Assembly (NCBI GenBank): GCA_000333855.2
Contig: CM007320.1
Location: 620,867-684,866, forward strand
Direction of reading: 5' to 3'
Source: Endotrypanum monterogeii
Taxonomy: Eukaryota > Euglenozoa > Kinetoplastea > Trypanosomatida > Trypanosomatidae
Length of the DNA: 64,000 nt
This document shows positions 52,601-61,694 of the stretch, piece after piece. Position 1 is the stretch's first letter; each line of letters opens with the position of its first letter. The translations under genes were made by a program, and so were the position numbers. Under the pieces are notes generated by a model. That model saw nothing but the letters and a program-made list of their open reading frames with translations, ran no database searches and was not told where the DNA came from.

Positions 52601-55600
52601 GCAGTGCAGCGGCACCGTATGCAGAGTAGCAGCACCACCGCCCTCGCCGCCGAGATAGCCAGGTGACGGCACCATCGGCAATGACGGCTCTTTCACGCCC
52701 ACATGCACACATACACCTGCGGGTGGGTCCACAAGCGGTTGGCACAAAACCGCCTCGAGGACCATCTGTCCATCATGGCGCAGCGTAGGATGCCACAGCA
52801 TCGACAACAGCGAGTGAGTGCAATGTTTTGCCATGTAAACACAAGCTGCCGCATCACGGACAAGGAATCGGGTGGCCTGCATCGCCCACGCACAGGAAAC
52901 TCGGCTGGCTTGTCCAACTTCGACACCCGCCTCGGCGAAAACGGCAGCAGTGTGTAGGAAATACTCGAAGCCTCCAGCCTTAACCAATGCTGCACAAACC
53001 GCCGTCGCCGCGTCTGATGTCTCTCCCCCCTGCTTGGCGCCTTGCGGCGCCGCAGCAAGAGCCAAGAGAGCGAAAAGATAAGCACACAAGCGCTTACGCC
53101 GGTCGTCCACAACCGAGCAGCAGGGTGCTGTAGCCACTTTTGGGGATGTTCTCAAGACTCGCATCAACGCCTCCACTGTTCTCTGTGCTAGGAGCTGGTC
53201 ATCCGCAGAAAGTTTTGCCCTCGTGTTTTCGGTGCTACCGGCACTATGTTGTGACACAGTCACGCTCAGGAAAGAGCTACCCTCCCGATCCCCGGGAGAT
53301 CGATTTAACCCTTCATCGTCGCCCGCGTCACCATCAGACACACGCATCTGCATGCAGCGCGAGAGGAAGTAGAGGATCAGTGGAACACGTTGCCACGACG
53401 TTGTGGAATTATTTTTTGCCTCTCCCTTGCACCTCTGCCGCTCAGCTGGGCAGGCGGTCTCCACGGCAGCCGTCGGCTTGATCGGTGGGAAGAGAGGCCA
53501 AAAGTTTTCGTCGTGCAGGAGAATACAGAAGAGGCCGTGATGCACCAAAAACAGAACAACAGGGTCATCGCCGCGGCTGTCTAGACTGGAGACGGGTGCA
53601 CAACTGCTGTGGACTGAATTCGTAGCAGGGAAGCTCTGTTGCTGATTTGCAGACGGTGGGTTTGATGTCGACCATGGTGAGGAGAGGCGCACGTTTGTGC
53701 GCCGTGGCTGTGGACCCAGCAACGACGTGCCCCCGATCGTCGAAACGGGGGTGTTGGAAGAGAAGACCGGCATTGCAGGTGACGCGCAGGACTCCACGAG
53801 CGGAGGCGCAAAGGGGGATTGCTGATGCTGCGATGTTTGCACCTTGGGTGAAACGGAAGATGGCGAAGGGATGCAATGTTGTCCGTGCGCCTCAATGCAC
53901 CAAAGAATGTGCTTTAGAAGGAGATTATAGAGGCAGGACTCGAAGGGCAAAGCCAGGCAGCGAGTATTGCTCATGTCACCTTTGCTGCAGTGTATATCAG
54001 TGTCGCCTGAGCTGACGGATTCCTGCGGTGTGATGGGAAACTCGGTGTCCTTCGGGACACACGGCGTGGCGTGCTGAGGTGGCGCATTGTCCGCAATCAA
54101 GAACGTCCTCACCACGGTCAACTCTAGTTGGTCAAGAGTTTCTAGTGCGCGCCGCTGACGCGCCGAAACACCGCCGGTCGCGGGGAGGGCGTTATTTCTC
54201 CCTAAGGACGTGTCTTTCGACTGTGAAGCAGTGGAAACTGGAAGAGTACACCGCACAAGACGACCTACACGAAGCAAACCAAGGTAAGCATGTAGAAGCT
54301 CGTCCACATAAGGGTTGCTTGACAAAGCGACCGAGGACATATCTGGCGGGTGGGAAAGCCCCCTATGAAGCAAGGCGAAAATTTTCTCAACAGTTGCCTC
54401 CCTCTCTGCTACCCAGTGCCGGGCGCCGTCGCGACTGCAAGAAACTGGCACCAAGCACCCGATTCCCTCTACACATTGCATCCAGTCCAACCATGCATCC
54501 GCACCTTTCTGGCTCGCCGCGCCCAAAGCCCTGACAGTCGCGACATCCTGCTGTGGCGGTTCTGCGAATCGAGAGCCAACCACTTGAAGCACCGTGATGA
54601 GAGCGTCCAAGACAAAAGAGTGATCCATGGCCTCCACAACGCTTGTCGCATTCCCCTCGATGAGTGTTGCCAGAAGCGCGAGGCCACAAGACAACTGTCC
54701 AATGAGACGCTGCTGACGAGCAGGGCCCCACTGATGTTTGGTCGGAGTCGAAGCCTCGTTGATATCGCAGCCACTCGTAGACAGCTTCCGCGGTGGCGAG
54801 CTGGGGATATGTATATTTGTCGTCGATGTTTTGAATCTATCAGCCACCTCGACATGTTGTTCGGAGTCGCTCTGCTCGGTAGCAGAGGACCTCACGCCTG
54901 CAGTCTCCTCCGCAGAAACATCAAGATCGGATATCTTCCGATCGCCAGCTATGAAACAAGCGAGAAGTACACTGATGGCACTGAGCAACAAACTAGCAAC
55001 TTTTTCCACCTGCCGTGATGGCGACGAGACCCTGGTAATAAACATGTAACGAAGCAAACGAGAAGTTAACACCACGATAAGTCCAAGATCGGAGTCTTCC
55101 TCAACAACACTCCCTTCTGCTGTCAGTGTGTGGGACTCACCATGCAGTGGTGCATATTTGACGACCCCTTTTGACGCAAACAAAAAGAGAGAGATCAAGG
55201 AATCTGCAACATCACTTGCGGATGCAAAAGGAAGAAGACGATCAAGGTTTTTAGAGTTACCTTCCCCATCAGCGTCGTTGGCATCACGCGCCCCAAGTGA
55301 CAGCATTGCCAGGGGTTCCACAGACAGGGTGGCGCTGACCTGATGAAGCAGCACTGCGTTGCTCAGGCCAGTGCACCGTTGCGTCTCGTCCGTCTCCGCC
55401 TCCTCCTCCTCCCCCGAACCTGCGACTACTGAGTTCGCATTTGCCGCCGTTGCGCTGTGTCCGCTGAACCGCGCTGTCGAAGCGGTGAGGAAAAGCCTCT
55501 GGACAGTTAAGGAGGGTGTGGCGATGTCATGCACCAACTCCATCCAAAAGAGGAACAAGGAAAGAAGACGATACCCTTGCTTCTCAATCAGCTCAACAGG

Positions 55601-56674
55601 CACAACATACGCCGTGTGCATATTGCGTTGCTCGCCATCGCCTCGGGCCGTCTTCTCCCTTTCTTCGATCCACTCGGTCACCGGTAGGGATGGGGAAGAA
55701 GCCGTGGCTGGTGGCAATGAAAATTCCTCCGTCCTACCTGCCCGTGTCAGGCGGCGGAGACACTGCAACGTCGTTGCAACAGAAGATGTGACTGTGTTAC
55801 TGAGTAGGTGGAGGTGGCTACGTATAGCGGCCGCCTGCAAATCCGTCACGCAGGTGATGGCGACGAGAACATGGCTAAGCTGCTGCAAGGCCTCCGCAAC
55901 ACGAGCCGAGGCACTAGCTGAACTGTCTCTCCCACACGCAGACTCTGCTGAAAGCGCTGCAGACAACGATGACAGACATACCTGCCAACGGCGGATATGC
56001 ACCACTACCAGCAGAAACGGTAGAAGAGCTTCTTGAGCCTCTTTGAGGGTGACAAGCGAGTTCTGGGGAGGTAGACAAGAGGCTTGGGGAAGGGATAAGC
56101 GTACTTGTTCTGCACCCACGGTCCCCGTTGTTACAGGTGTCAACTGTGGTACTAGTTCCAGCGCACGTCGCGTTATGATGACTGCTTTGGATGAAAGCAA
56201 AGGAGCAAGTGCCTCGATCATGATAACCTCCAAGTGTGTGTCTACTAGTGTGGTCTTCATACACCCCCCCAGACCGACTTCGTGGGGCAAAGAATCAGAG
56301 GCGCTCAAAGTCTGCGTTTCAACAAACCCAGAGGAGTGCGAAACAGCAGGGTCAAAGACATCGGAGGCGGAGGTGAATATGCCCTCGTCTACAGGCATGT
56401 GATCAGCCAACAGACGGCCAAGCGACGTGCGAGTCATGAAATCCGTATAGACGCGCCGGTGTTCGTGCAGCACTCGCTGAGCCTGCTCATCCTCTCGGAG
56501 GCGAGCAGCCTGTGCTGCCTCGGCGGCACTGCTAGGGGCACCCCTTGGAGAGACAAACCCATCCGTCCTGCCGCTGCTCCATTTCAGCGCATTCGCCAAG
56601 TAGTGGAACATTCGTACGCTCAGATGGGTTGCGATCTCAGTGATATCTTCACCCAGCGGACGCCCTTCTCCCAT
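43655..56674 (-). CDS. Giant BEACH/WD40 protein (neurobeachin/LRBA/LYST-type)
   Basis: One unbroken frame encodes 4339 residues from the ATG at 56674; a second in-frame Met at 56611 is an alternative. The N-terminal 1800 residues are helical, armadillo-like and interrupted by Ser/Thr-rich loops. A concanavalin/LamG-like beta domain lies near 1815-2005 (EGYSVSLNVRWDG..., REWTHLCVCHRP, GQVSTAYFF). More helical repeats follow. A PH-BEACH domain spans about 3480-3590 (WSGSFTVRG..., RRFRMRRTALEIW). The BEACH domain spans about 3637-3870 and carries the family signatures TLNDLTQYPVFPWIL, HYSSPAITLYFLIRLPPYT, IPELYYLPE and WIDLIFGYKQRGKDA. WD40 blades fill roughly 3890-4339 and end in GTESGRLLLLRTVLA. 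BEACH proteins act in vesicle fission/fusion, lysosome-related organelles and receptor trafficking. Order and domain set match the neurobeachin class; I cannot tell which human member is closest. Confidence 0.96.
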   Translation of the reverse strand: MGEGRPLGEDITEIATHLSVRMFHYLANALKWSSGRTDGFVSPRGAPSSAAEAAQAARLREDEQAQRVLHEHRRVYTDFMTRTSLGRLLADHMPVDEGIFTSASDVFDPAVSHSSGFVETQTLSASDSLPHEVGLGGCMKTTLVDTHLEVIMIEALAPLLSSKAVIITRRALELVPQLTPVTTGTVGAEQVRLSLPQASCLPPQNSLVTLKEAQEALLPFLLVVVHIRRWQVCLSSLSAALSAESACGRDSSASASARVAEALQQLSHVLVAITCVTDLQAAAIRSHLHLLSNTVTSSVATTLQCLRRLTRAGRTEEFSLPPATASSPSLPVTEWIEEREKTARGDGEQRNMHTAYVVPVELIEKQGYRLLSLFLFWMELVHDIATPSLTVQRLFLTASTARFSGHSATAANANSVVAGSGEEEEAETDETQRCTGLSNAVLLHQVSATLSVEPLAMLSLGARDANDADGEGNSKNLDRLLPFASASDVADSLISLFLFASKGVVKYAPLHGESHTLTAEGSVVEEDSDLGLIVVLTSRLLRYMFITRVSSPSRQVEKVASLLLSAISVLLACFIAGDRKISDLDVSAEETAGVRSSATEQSDSEQHVEVADRFKTSTTNIHIPSSPPRKLSTSGCDINEASTPTKHQWGPARQQRLIGQLSCGLALLATLIEGNATSVVEAMDHSFVLDALITVLQVVGSRFAEPPQQDVATVRALGAASQKGADAWLDWMQCVEGIGCLVPVSCSRDGARHWVAEREATVEKIFALLHRGLSHPPDMSSVALSSNPYVDELLHAYLGLLRVGRLVRCTLPVSTASQSKDTSLGRNNALPATGGVSARQRRALETLDQLELTVVRTFLIADNAPPQHATPCVPKDTEFPITPQESVSSGDTDIHCSKGDMSNTRCLALPFESCLYNLLLKHILWCIEAHGQHCIPSPSSVSPKVQTSQHQQSPFAPPLVESCASPAMPVFSSNTPVSTIGGTSLLGPQPRRTNVRLSSPWSTSNPPSANQQQSFPATNSVHSSCAPVSSLDSRGDDPVVLFLVHHGLFCILLHDENFWPLFPPIKPTAAVETACPAERQRCKGEAKNNSTTSWQRVPLILYFLSRCMQMRVSDGDAGDDEGLNRSPGDREGSSFLSVTVSQHSAGSTENTRAKLSADDQLLAQRTVEALMRVLRTSPKVATAPCCSVVDDRRKRLCAYLFALLALAAAPQGAKQGGETSDAATAVCAALVKAGGFEYFLHTAAVFAEAGVEVGQASRVSCAWAMQATRFLVRDAAACVYMAKHCTHSLLSMLWHPTLRHDGQMVLEAVLCQPLVDPPAGVCVHVGVKEPSLPMVPSPGYLGGEGGGAATLHTVPLHCQRLCSSVWHTLLKCSYGFTPGASEFKLPDSIASRAYSFPVATADAEARGVVLSSLLSALESTFRRLGDCLSSCVDGDSGELLRLRTLQRALFEASQDGGLHIYRLLLHLLTYSWEAVGVPLASSALSPFDDTRAAEVCLLTSAPNTFLFKASDVPGVLDKAPEHSTATSTGVEASNRARQMVRTIASVLVGMTLANPSQREVLYRRTINEETLVNCIANAWAMVSRSDVSQPTRTMGEDDTCGMVRVCSYLIYESVEAVDAFFEDRDEVGVIGAAQHHRDGVRDKSWSCSLQSPRLLAAVLHRFTCLKVLTRGQQEALRKLLVSIIRTVEGCYGSLYLAASSAVHDMLGQLLPVVIRLPHSASSQFSPSSNASSVQPRLEAVLVRLLVILARCHMDVRQLKQLLLLLSHSTHERDRQGLAPLVVQVLSEALQPGIDVLSRQAVCHHPQHFIAFCRGSGPTGFRAALHDFPLEGYSVSLNVRWDGMRIVHGSGRGGDMASRQDRSCACIFSLRTTDRTTLLAFMIEERTGRFFVQYRGRQQQELRVYLTASLMSREWTHLCVCHRPAAFLTAAPGGQFMLLVNNVEVSVIPQVAYPLMSRGFFHVGCLGHDIDRLSVAHAFNGQVSTAYFFPYVLTERDRGLLQTVVSLADTMVWTSSSSSSVVTSPSLRPVSFSPDSHRAQATSGGTASVVVDEQWLAGRATVCVDTRLSDRGHLCNLSAVLRGRTGRDSRLFTMEGSLVCSRQRVMDSMGVLGALPSVLMPLCTLLVNPALPISSRGLTAAAQPAIRDSHLGLSSFVDPVYSTGATPSARRAGDTISVTVLRVLDLVPPLASAETIRNEISEARFFVFLGQMLELLGPSLQVAVPTAFVKLLEALAPYPRLFEDALTNLFLSADVIRAAHLEVQLTWVNAQRTFLSAHPETLPCLRTLGACMFVVAELLRVTAQEDSLMQVQKQAVATRESPLSSVPTSRPISASDSNTSETPFSSLDTNFSPSSVVPQPLACSLQDLENQWMAYFEALTAAPVALGDVEALQYFVENLHLVCVTISIQLRLLRRVRRLLVASATPYLFQLLGRKNYVVSLMPYLTSPISESVRLEALLQLFFIVLHSKRTQEQMNPILLASKDSVVHVAEEVSLSWLKDVLQQFPVNLPVYLALRCGLVGLFDVVCLPTQYSALNESQTIRFPAVLLPLLMLMKHATDTKLKEYILTDMAVLLKSDPQAWRRVITVRGWYVSVVGFYSSSASFSPELTCEPRGTSVAGAGDSLPVPADPVPSEGMHLQQSGIFFTTISMILSYTIFQVLLHETYGAAELELVVTYLREQCQHRLLHQVLCGIADRYYSRLMASPSGERRGGILSKEGPDIPSRSPASAFIGLGSATAAVNLCHFLRVVESVLFYGGLVSRREATVMATIQPAVWPFSSPRSVAGGEGVVTHLPVRVGYTEWDELMLVRSGDDLSSGIAGRDVFYAGEVDDPHGNVRRAILRNPDDRWLHAPLAVKCAELLCCHSALLHLGSNSNTSGLSIGGAASVVGSNTGGSGGPGDLLWSVVLGASPSPSVSNPIVTAAGGVGGAGVGMGSGGSTSAVLRGGMLRFFGRLFKVLCQMTLRSGAALNSVVELTDAFLRRIDREHRGSGFLLLKRAVNAENAREHSPIAITMTLIYSLNNLLLRRLHAAECGATSTYSNANAILVDRLKSLVQIFRYSFEQLPAFAATAGGVGGSSGGGDVLLPISGYSLLRPAAGRLPRGEHENFNSAGRGGSPRDMRLGSTYLDDLTGEVFTAGVSTLQWLCDHQANPRRTVEAFAEVASRADYNAFAERCLLAVEREQLIDKALAQELWPEQRAALRRLQELFAENSMARRLVHDKIRTLMGASNSLKAASATRDTDSEATGAVREGHVSVHSDDLTTVSFTSVFLPSAARRATTAARVNAWSRFIVALRGTLWSADAGGLHKTPKYVRLSPQEQQCLVHRKLIYDRDGTNYSGRALVSSSAPRSQQGDDVSPTKVTSTRAVSVLLRDGGDGGADVVGVGSRSTSASCISHRRLPVGESVLLQVSDDDGTEVEDMLNFSLDGRVLSTGAATSLSEYPLMREGISTLSKDSNPSPTSPIDDVSATPSILSVPCEVPYMMHCWSGSFTVRGSEMIVLIDDVNKAYNQIVAEEGKVYVLRPRPFSVHLSHITQIAPARRFRMRRTALEIWTRDRRSCFVNFADTATMNAALQMIRCGERSSYMFMAPSFLRDTPITATALLPVLLREGTSNVSRHSAYVLQENPRREPLRLRATALWRNRLLSNFDYLLVLNLLAGRTLNDLTQYPVFPWILSDYTSETLDLTNPSIFRDLSMPMGACGSGSRQELVRQRYVEMRDLGDVPAHYLTHYSSPAITLYFLIRLPPYTGLSILLQGGHFDHADRMFHSMQASFRAVMTSTQDVRELIPELYYLPELCLNANRVDFGLRQDRRPMHDLQLPPWSKNDPFLFVYRMREALESAHVSAHLHEWIDLIFGYKQRGKDAIDALNVFNWHSYEDLDRNHGTGSAEEQLIVDSLDNIGQTPIQLFRRPHQPRLPSEWADPLQLPMQVKVMTLRWGCVRVARTTVVSTDRVLVVAGSGAAASLRMHLNLIRQSMVLPCAASASPASPQVGTTTTYVSSNANTSTATGSGHSISPIPGTLIASRSVTPTADCCSFDVSEEYERRLAPIPAGFIPNNSPYADGSCTETSTALLCYNNEVFQVLGGFFDNTVMIRALSGASGDVRLRAHRGRVVVVAPSEDSRYLVTGAEDTTFAVWSCQLRQQLEVELVFTIYSHEGMPSAVDVSSTLDVVATASLNGTLMLHSLSTGELDRVIRHPDAAPIHRVLLQTTCYVPNILFLSHQDYKVHQYSLNGAPLHTFSPPGRVTTWAATANQCLLLACQPFATMHTGSGASVSSHSPHGVDNHASCILYLHSFLLEKLRTVPVPVEDVVSSLSTHPTELQVVVAGTESGRLLLLRTVLA

Positions 56675-58829
56675 GCACACACAGGAGAAATCGCCAAGTC
56701 TGCCCTTCCTCGCCAGGGCTCTACGCTCAGAGTGTACTCAACACTTCTGCGCACGGACGACAATGAACACGTGTAGGGACAGCAAGAGGTGCACGAGGGA
56801 GAGAACCAAAGGGAGCCACACACTTTGCAGGCATGTGCGCGTGTGTGTGCGCACAGTAACAGAAAGCAAGCTTTTGTATCCGCTTCCAAGGACACTTCCC
56901 CTCAAGGCGCAAGAACTTGATGACGGCGTCCGCACGCGCCAGTGCTTCACACGAGCTGGCTCTCCGTCTCGTCGGTAAGAGAAGGGAAAATAAATGATTC
57001 AAATAGGTCTCTTGGCCCTGTGCTCGCCCACGGGGAGAGGGAGAGTTAGCCTGCACGGTGTACTGTGTGCTTCTAGATGTGGGAGCGGGTGTTTGTGCTG
57101 GTCGGTTTTCCAGGGTACGCGCACCCCACCGCCGTACCGCGTAGCTTGAACTGTTACCCCAAGACTCTGCCCGTCCGATTGAGGAAAGACACAATCCACG
57201 CAGAAAAATAAGAATCAGGGGGAGCCTGAAAACAAAAGGCAGGCGTGATGGTGTTAGAAGGACCCCCCAGCAGCATACACACAAAAGTAAAACGCTGCCT
57301 TGAAGGAGAATATGGGGTGCACAGAGAGGGGGGGTTAGACAGTCCAGCAAGTGAGCTGGTGCTTGAGGGAGTAATAAATGGACCACATTCCATCCTTGCC
57401 GATCACAGTTAGCAGAAACACAAAGGGGGTGCCCCGTGTGTCGGGAGATGAGACAAGAGACATTCATTGAAAAAAAAAAAAAACAAGTTGCAAACAGAAA
57501 CGGGGCAAGCCGGAAATGATAACGAGGAGGGCATTAGATGGGTGACAAAACAGGTGCGACCAAGACGTGCCACTCGGAGAGAGCTACCTCGACACACACA
57601 GAGGAAAACATCCCTGTCACCCGCGACCCCGTCCCCGGGACGAACCCACGACATGTCAGCTCGAGTGCATGAGGAGGGTTGTCAGAGAGTCAACGAAGAA
57701 CAGCTCCAAACGAGAGGAATCAAAGGGTGACAGAAACACGGTCAGGGTTGTAGAGCAGAGACACATGGCGAGCAAAGGCCTTTTATTGCGTACCAAGTCC
57801 AGCGTAGCGAGGGTAGCACTGCACGTTTCGAGCATGTGGAATCGCGGCGGTCTCCTACCCCTCGGGTCTAGACACCACGCTTAGTTTTCGTGCTCCAAGA
57901 GAGCAAGGCGGTCATTTTTTTCTTTATCAATCCTTCGGTAGAAACGAGCGTGTGTTACTTTTCGTTCCAGCTTCGTGTGAGGGAAAAAAAAAAAGATGGC
58001 GCGCGGCGTGGCCAATGCTCAAACTCGATATAGTGAAATAAGGGTAAAAACGAGTAATGAACCAGAGACGTGGGTGTACCGAAAACAGACCAACGATACC
58101 GTCCGACTCCCGAGTCGGAGGCTGAGGTGTCTGTAGAAGTCACACGGTGCACCGCACACACACGAGACAATCCGAGTGAAGGAAGGATCGAGGCACAGGC
58201 AGCACGTGGATAAGTAAGCGGAAAAGATTGCCGCACAAAGCAAGTAAGTACAAGAGTGAAGGTAAGATAGAACCACAAGAAGAAAAAAAAAGTTGTCAAA
58301 GTGTGGGCTCAAGGAAACATAAGAGGGGCTGACGGCAATGTGAAATTACGAAGAGAGAAAAAGAGTGACAATGATATCGGAGTCTTCGCACGTCTTCGTC
58401 CCACTCCACGCGCGTTTCCCGTGCGAGAACGCCGAGAACGCAGCTCACGTTCCACATACACGCACACACACACACACACACATGCACACTCGTCTGTGCC
58501 CCCGCTTCACCGAATTGAGGAGGACAGCAGCCACCCATGACGTACAGTCGTGATTGAGCATCAGCATCAGTCTCTGCAGACGAACAAACTAAGAGATCAA
58601 GAGAACAAAGACCTCAGAAGAGGAAATGGAAAAAAAAAGAACACCGCAGAACACCTTCAAGTGTGAAGCCGTGCACTCCACCCTACCCCAACACGCAAGG
58701 GTCGCAGGCGCACACGTACACACAAGGCAATAAGCCCACGGCATTAAAGAAAGCGTATCGTCGTCGAAACTCCTATGTGCACCTCCCCTCTCCGACCACC
58801 CCCATCCCTGCGAGCAAAGGTGCAAAAAC
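56675..58829. other. 2.2-kb gap between BEACH gene and COG3
   Basis: Presumed COG3 3' UTR plus BEACH 5' region. A 13-base A run at 57470-57482 is a T tract in the transcribed sense. (CA)n lies at 58460-58482. A frame at 56727-57467 is open but looks like translated pyrimidine-rich leader (see rejected items). Confidence 0.55.
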
Positions 58830-61694
58830 CTAGATAACATCCGTTCCGTCATGGGTTCCTGGACGTGTACGATAAAGCGACTCAGCAGGTTCGGGGATCG
58901 AACGTTTATCGACGGCTGTCGAGAGAGACGGCTCTAGCGCGGGCCTGCGCTCAGTGGACTGAATTGCAGACCCCGAAAAGGCATACTGCTCCTCGGACGA
59001 TTGCGGAAGAACCCGAAAAGAAGGACCCGCATTAGGAACAAGGGTGACTTCTCTTCCGGGCGATTGCACGGGGGGTTGATCAGAATCAGCAGGGCCACTT
59101 GCGTCTATCCTTGCGAGCTTTGACGCTGTCACCGATGAGAAAACTGCTGCAACTGTGTCGGTCGTGGTAGGCGGTAAAGTATGTTCAGTGGGAGTTTCGG
59201 CTGCCAGTACTGACGGTGAGGCTGTCGTCACCCCCAAGGAAGAAGGTGCCACACACGTCTCCGAGCTGGCCACAGCGACGGGCGCCGCTGGTACCGCGTG
59301 CACATCTACGTTCACCTCCGCAGCGAGCTCTGCCACGCGCTCCTGTAAAAGATTCATTAGGTCGCGCCTTGTTTCCCCATGCTCCACATAGAAGGTGATC
59401 ATGCGCGCCATTCCTTCGGCGCGCCCCTTCATTTGTGAAACGAGCCGGACGCGCTCTTCTGTATTCTTGTTCGCGGCACCGGTGAGTGGCTGCGTCACAA
59501 ACGCAAACATCACCGTTGAGAGATGCACGCTGCACTTGAGGAGATAATTTTCAACCTCCCCTTTCAGCTCGCGTGAGGACTGCCCCAGCTCCAACCGCTG
59601 CTTACGCAGTGCGGCGAGAGAGAGATACTTTTCCACCACGGTGATGTTTGCATCCACGTGGGATAAATTCTCCTGGAGATACTGCAGATGAGCCAGCTGA
59701 CAGAGTAACGCCTTAGAGTCTCGAAGCGCATCGCTGGTATCCATCTGTCGCATGAGCTTCACCAGTTGCCGGAGAAGCTCGACGCTGTGGCGCACCGCCT
59801 CCTCTGCAAAGACCGAGAATACTGAAAATTCCAGGGTTGGGTAAAGCCATTGCAAGAGCTGGAGTGCATGCATGACACCAGGGAGGTAAAACATCTGGGT
59901 CTGGGCAGCCTCATCAGTAGGCGGTGGTAATGTTGCGGCGTACGCATCGCCACCACAGCGGAGATAGAGGTTGGCGATATCACGCGTCGGGGTGCAGGAA
60001 GACACTGTTTGCCGAAGGTAAACGCTGGTACGAAAGACGAGGCGCTCCTGAGTATCCTGAACCATACGCACCCAGAGGTCTGAGAGAATCTGTAAGTCCT
60101 GCACGCACCCGGTCTCGAGCAGGCTCACTCGCTGAATGCTCTCGACTGTGCGGGATAACTCACCAACGTCGTCGATGCACAGCAGCCGAGATCGAAACAC
60201 GTAGTAGACTTCATCGGCAATGCTCGTCAGAAGTTTTGGAAGAAGATACGAGACGATGTCTTCCCTCAACCACAACCGCGTGAGCACATCCAACTCCGCA
60301 GCAAGACAGCGTTGAAGCAGCACACATATGTGCTCAGCCAACTGCGGCAGCGCATGCGCCTCGGCCACCCCAGAGAGCTGTTGTCGAACTGCAGTGTCAG
60401 TCACCGACTGGGACCCCATGGCGGCAGCTAAAGCTGCGACGCTGCCAGTCATGGTGACATCAGTACACGAGCTCTGCTGGACATCGAGGTGATACCAAAG
60501 CATGAGCCAGTAGCGTATCAGTGGCAACACCACGCCAACGCGCGCATTGCAGTAGGAATCCGCCATCTCCCGCATGCCAGGATCCGCATCCAATCGACCG
60601 CCCGCAGCAATCATCTCCTCCCCAAACACCTCTGCCCCGGAGTAGCTGAAGCCACCCTGCCGAAGCTCAACCATGCGCCGGAGTGACGTGAAGCTATCAC
60701 CAGACTTCACAAATACGTCGTTCACAGCGGCGAGGTAGTCCGCAAAAGAGCCGGAAACGTCTTCCGGGCGTAGCTGCGGGATCGGGGCAGCAACCCTGTC
60801 CTCTGGAGGCGTTGCTTTGTCATACGTCGAGGCCAGTGAAAACGACGCAGAGGCTTCGAAGGTGGACCCCTCACCGAGGTCCGGATGACCCCTTTGAAAG
60901 ACCTGCGTAGCTGCCGCAAATGCGGGCGAAGCCACCGCTGTAAGTTCCATGGTGCGAAATGACGCCCGCACGGCATCTTTCAGCATTGCACTGACTTTCT
61001 GCTGCGCGTTGGCGAGCTTCATGGCGTATGGTTTCGCAGACTTGTACTGCGCATTAGCAGAAAGAAACTCCATTTCCCGGGCGATATCCTGCAGGAGTGT
61101 AGAAAAGCGTACCGATCCAACCTTGAGAAACAGGTCCTCCGCTTCCCTGCACAAGTCATCGATGTGCGTAAAATGTGCCAAATTCTGCTCCAGGGAGTCA
61201 CGGACGAGCTCCAGCTTCGCCTTGCGCACCATCATGGCCGAGGCGTTGTCACTAAGATGGTCGCTTTGCTCTTGCACCGACTCAGTCACGTGCTGCATAG
61301 CGGACACGCTGCTTCGTACGTGCTCCAGGACCTGATAACAATTGCTGGCCTGCACAGCTCCGCGTTGAACCCGTGCCTGCCAGGTCAGCAACTCCGGTAC
61401 ATGGTCCTCGATAACCTTCAGGGCAGAGAGGCGGAGTCGATCGCTCTGGGGTTGCCCACTGAGCTCTACTGAATTGTTAGCAGTGTTCACGGCAGCTGCA
61501 GCTGCCGGCTTGCTGTCCAAAAATTCCTCCCAGACAACGTCGGTAGCGAGGCCGCCCCCCTCACCTGTTGTGAAGTGAGTCGGCACCGCCAGCGGATAGC
61601 GGAAACGATGATGCAGTGGTACAAGAAGTAGCTCAAGTTGACGCATAAACAATGATGCTTCATCTGCGTCGGATGTCTTTGATTGCTCCGCCAT
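58830..61694 (-). CDS. COG3: Conserved oligomeric Golgi complex subunit 3 (COG3/Sec34)
   Basis: The ATG at 61694 gives 954 residues, somewhat longer than animal COG3 (about 830). Residues 55-62 contain the EEFLDSK stretch, and 100-250 form the coiled-coil Sec34 region (LEHVRSSVSAMQHVTESV, then LELVRDSLEQNLAHFTHIDDLCREAEDLF). This is the part by which the family is recognised. The middle is helical, as in CATCHR tethering subunits. The C-terminal 120 residues are Ser/Thr/Ala/Pro-rich and probably disordered. COG3 belongs to lobe A of the COG complex, which tethers retrograde vesicles at the Golgi and keeps glycosyltransferases in place. The assignment rests on the N-terminal pattern and overall architecture; another CATCHR subunit is the main alternative. 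Confidence 0.85.
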   Translation of the reverse strand: MAEQSKTSDADEASLFMRQLELLLVPLHHRFRYPLAVPTHFTTGEGGGLATDVVWEEFLDSKPAAAAAVNTANNSVELSGQPQSDRLRLSALKVIEDHVPELLTWQARVQRGAVQASNCYQVLEHVRSSVSAMQHVTESVQEQSDHLSDNASAMMVRKAKLELVRDSLEQNLAHFTHIDDLCREAEDLFLKVGSVRFSTLLQDIAREMEFLSANAQYKSAKPYAMKLANAQQKVSAMLKDAVRASFRTMELTAVASPAFAAATQVFQRGHPDLGEGSTFEASASFSLASTYDKATPPEDRVAAPIPQLRPEDVSGSFADYLAAVNDVFVKSGDSFTSLRRMVELRQGGFSYSGAEVFGEEMIAAGGRLDADPGMREMADSYCNARVGVVLPLIRYWLMLWYHLDVQQSSCTDVTMTGSVAALAAAMGSQSVTDTAVRQQLSGVAEAHALPQLAEHICVLLQRCLAAELDVLTRLWLREDIVSYLLPKLLTSIADEVYYVFRSRLLCIDDVGELSRTVESIQRVSLLETGCVQDLQILSDLWVRMVQDTQERLVFRTSVYLRQTVSSCTPTRDIANLYLRCGGDAYAATLPPPTDEAAQTQMFYLPGVMHALQLLQWLYPTLEFSVFSVFAEEAVRHSVELLRQLVKLMRQMDTSDALRDSKALLCQLAHLQYLQENLSHVDANITVVEKYLSLAALRKQRLELGQSSRELKGEVENYLLKCSVHLSTVMFAFVTQPLTGAANKNTEERVRLVSQMKGRAEGMARMITFYVEHGETRRDLMNLLQERVAELAAEVNVDVHAVPAAPVAVASSETCVAPSSLGVTTASPSVLAAETPTEHTLPPTTTDTVAAVFSSVTASKLARIDASGPADSDQPPVQSPGREVTLVPNAGPSFRVLPQSSEEQYAFSGSAIQSTERRPALEPSLSTAVDKRSIPEPAESLYRTRPGTHDGTDVI

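Noticed and set aside
56727..57467. Minus-strand ATG frame of 246 codons upstream of the BEACH gene
   Set aside because: It is rich in Leu, Pro, Cys and Ser from translated pyrimidine-rich leader, has no recognisable domain, and is not in the BEACH frame. It could at most be an upstream frame in a long 5' UTR.
57630..57652. Second GGGTTCG tRNA-like segment on the minus strand
   Set aside because: The loop sequence and stem pairing do not fit a T-arm, and no cloverleaf is visible.
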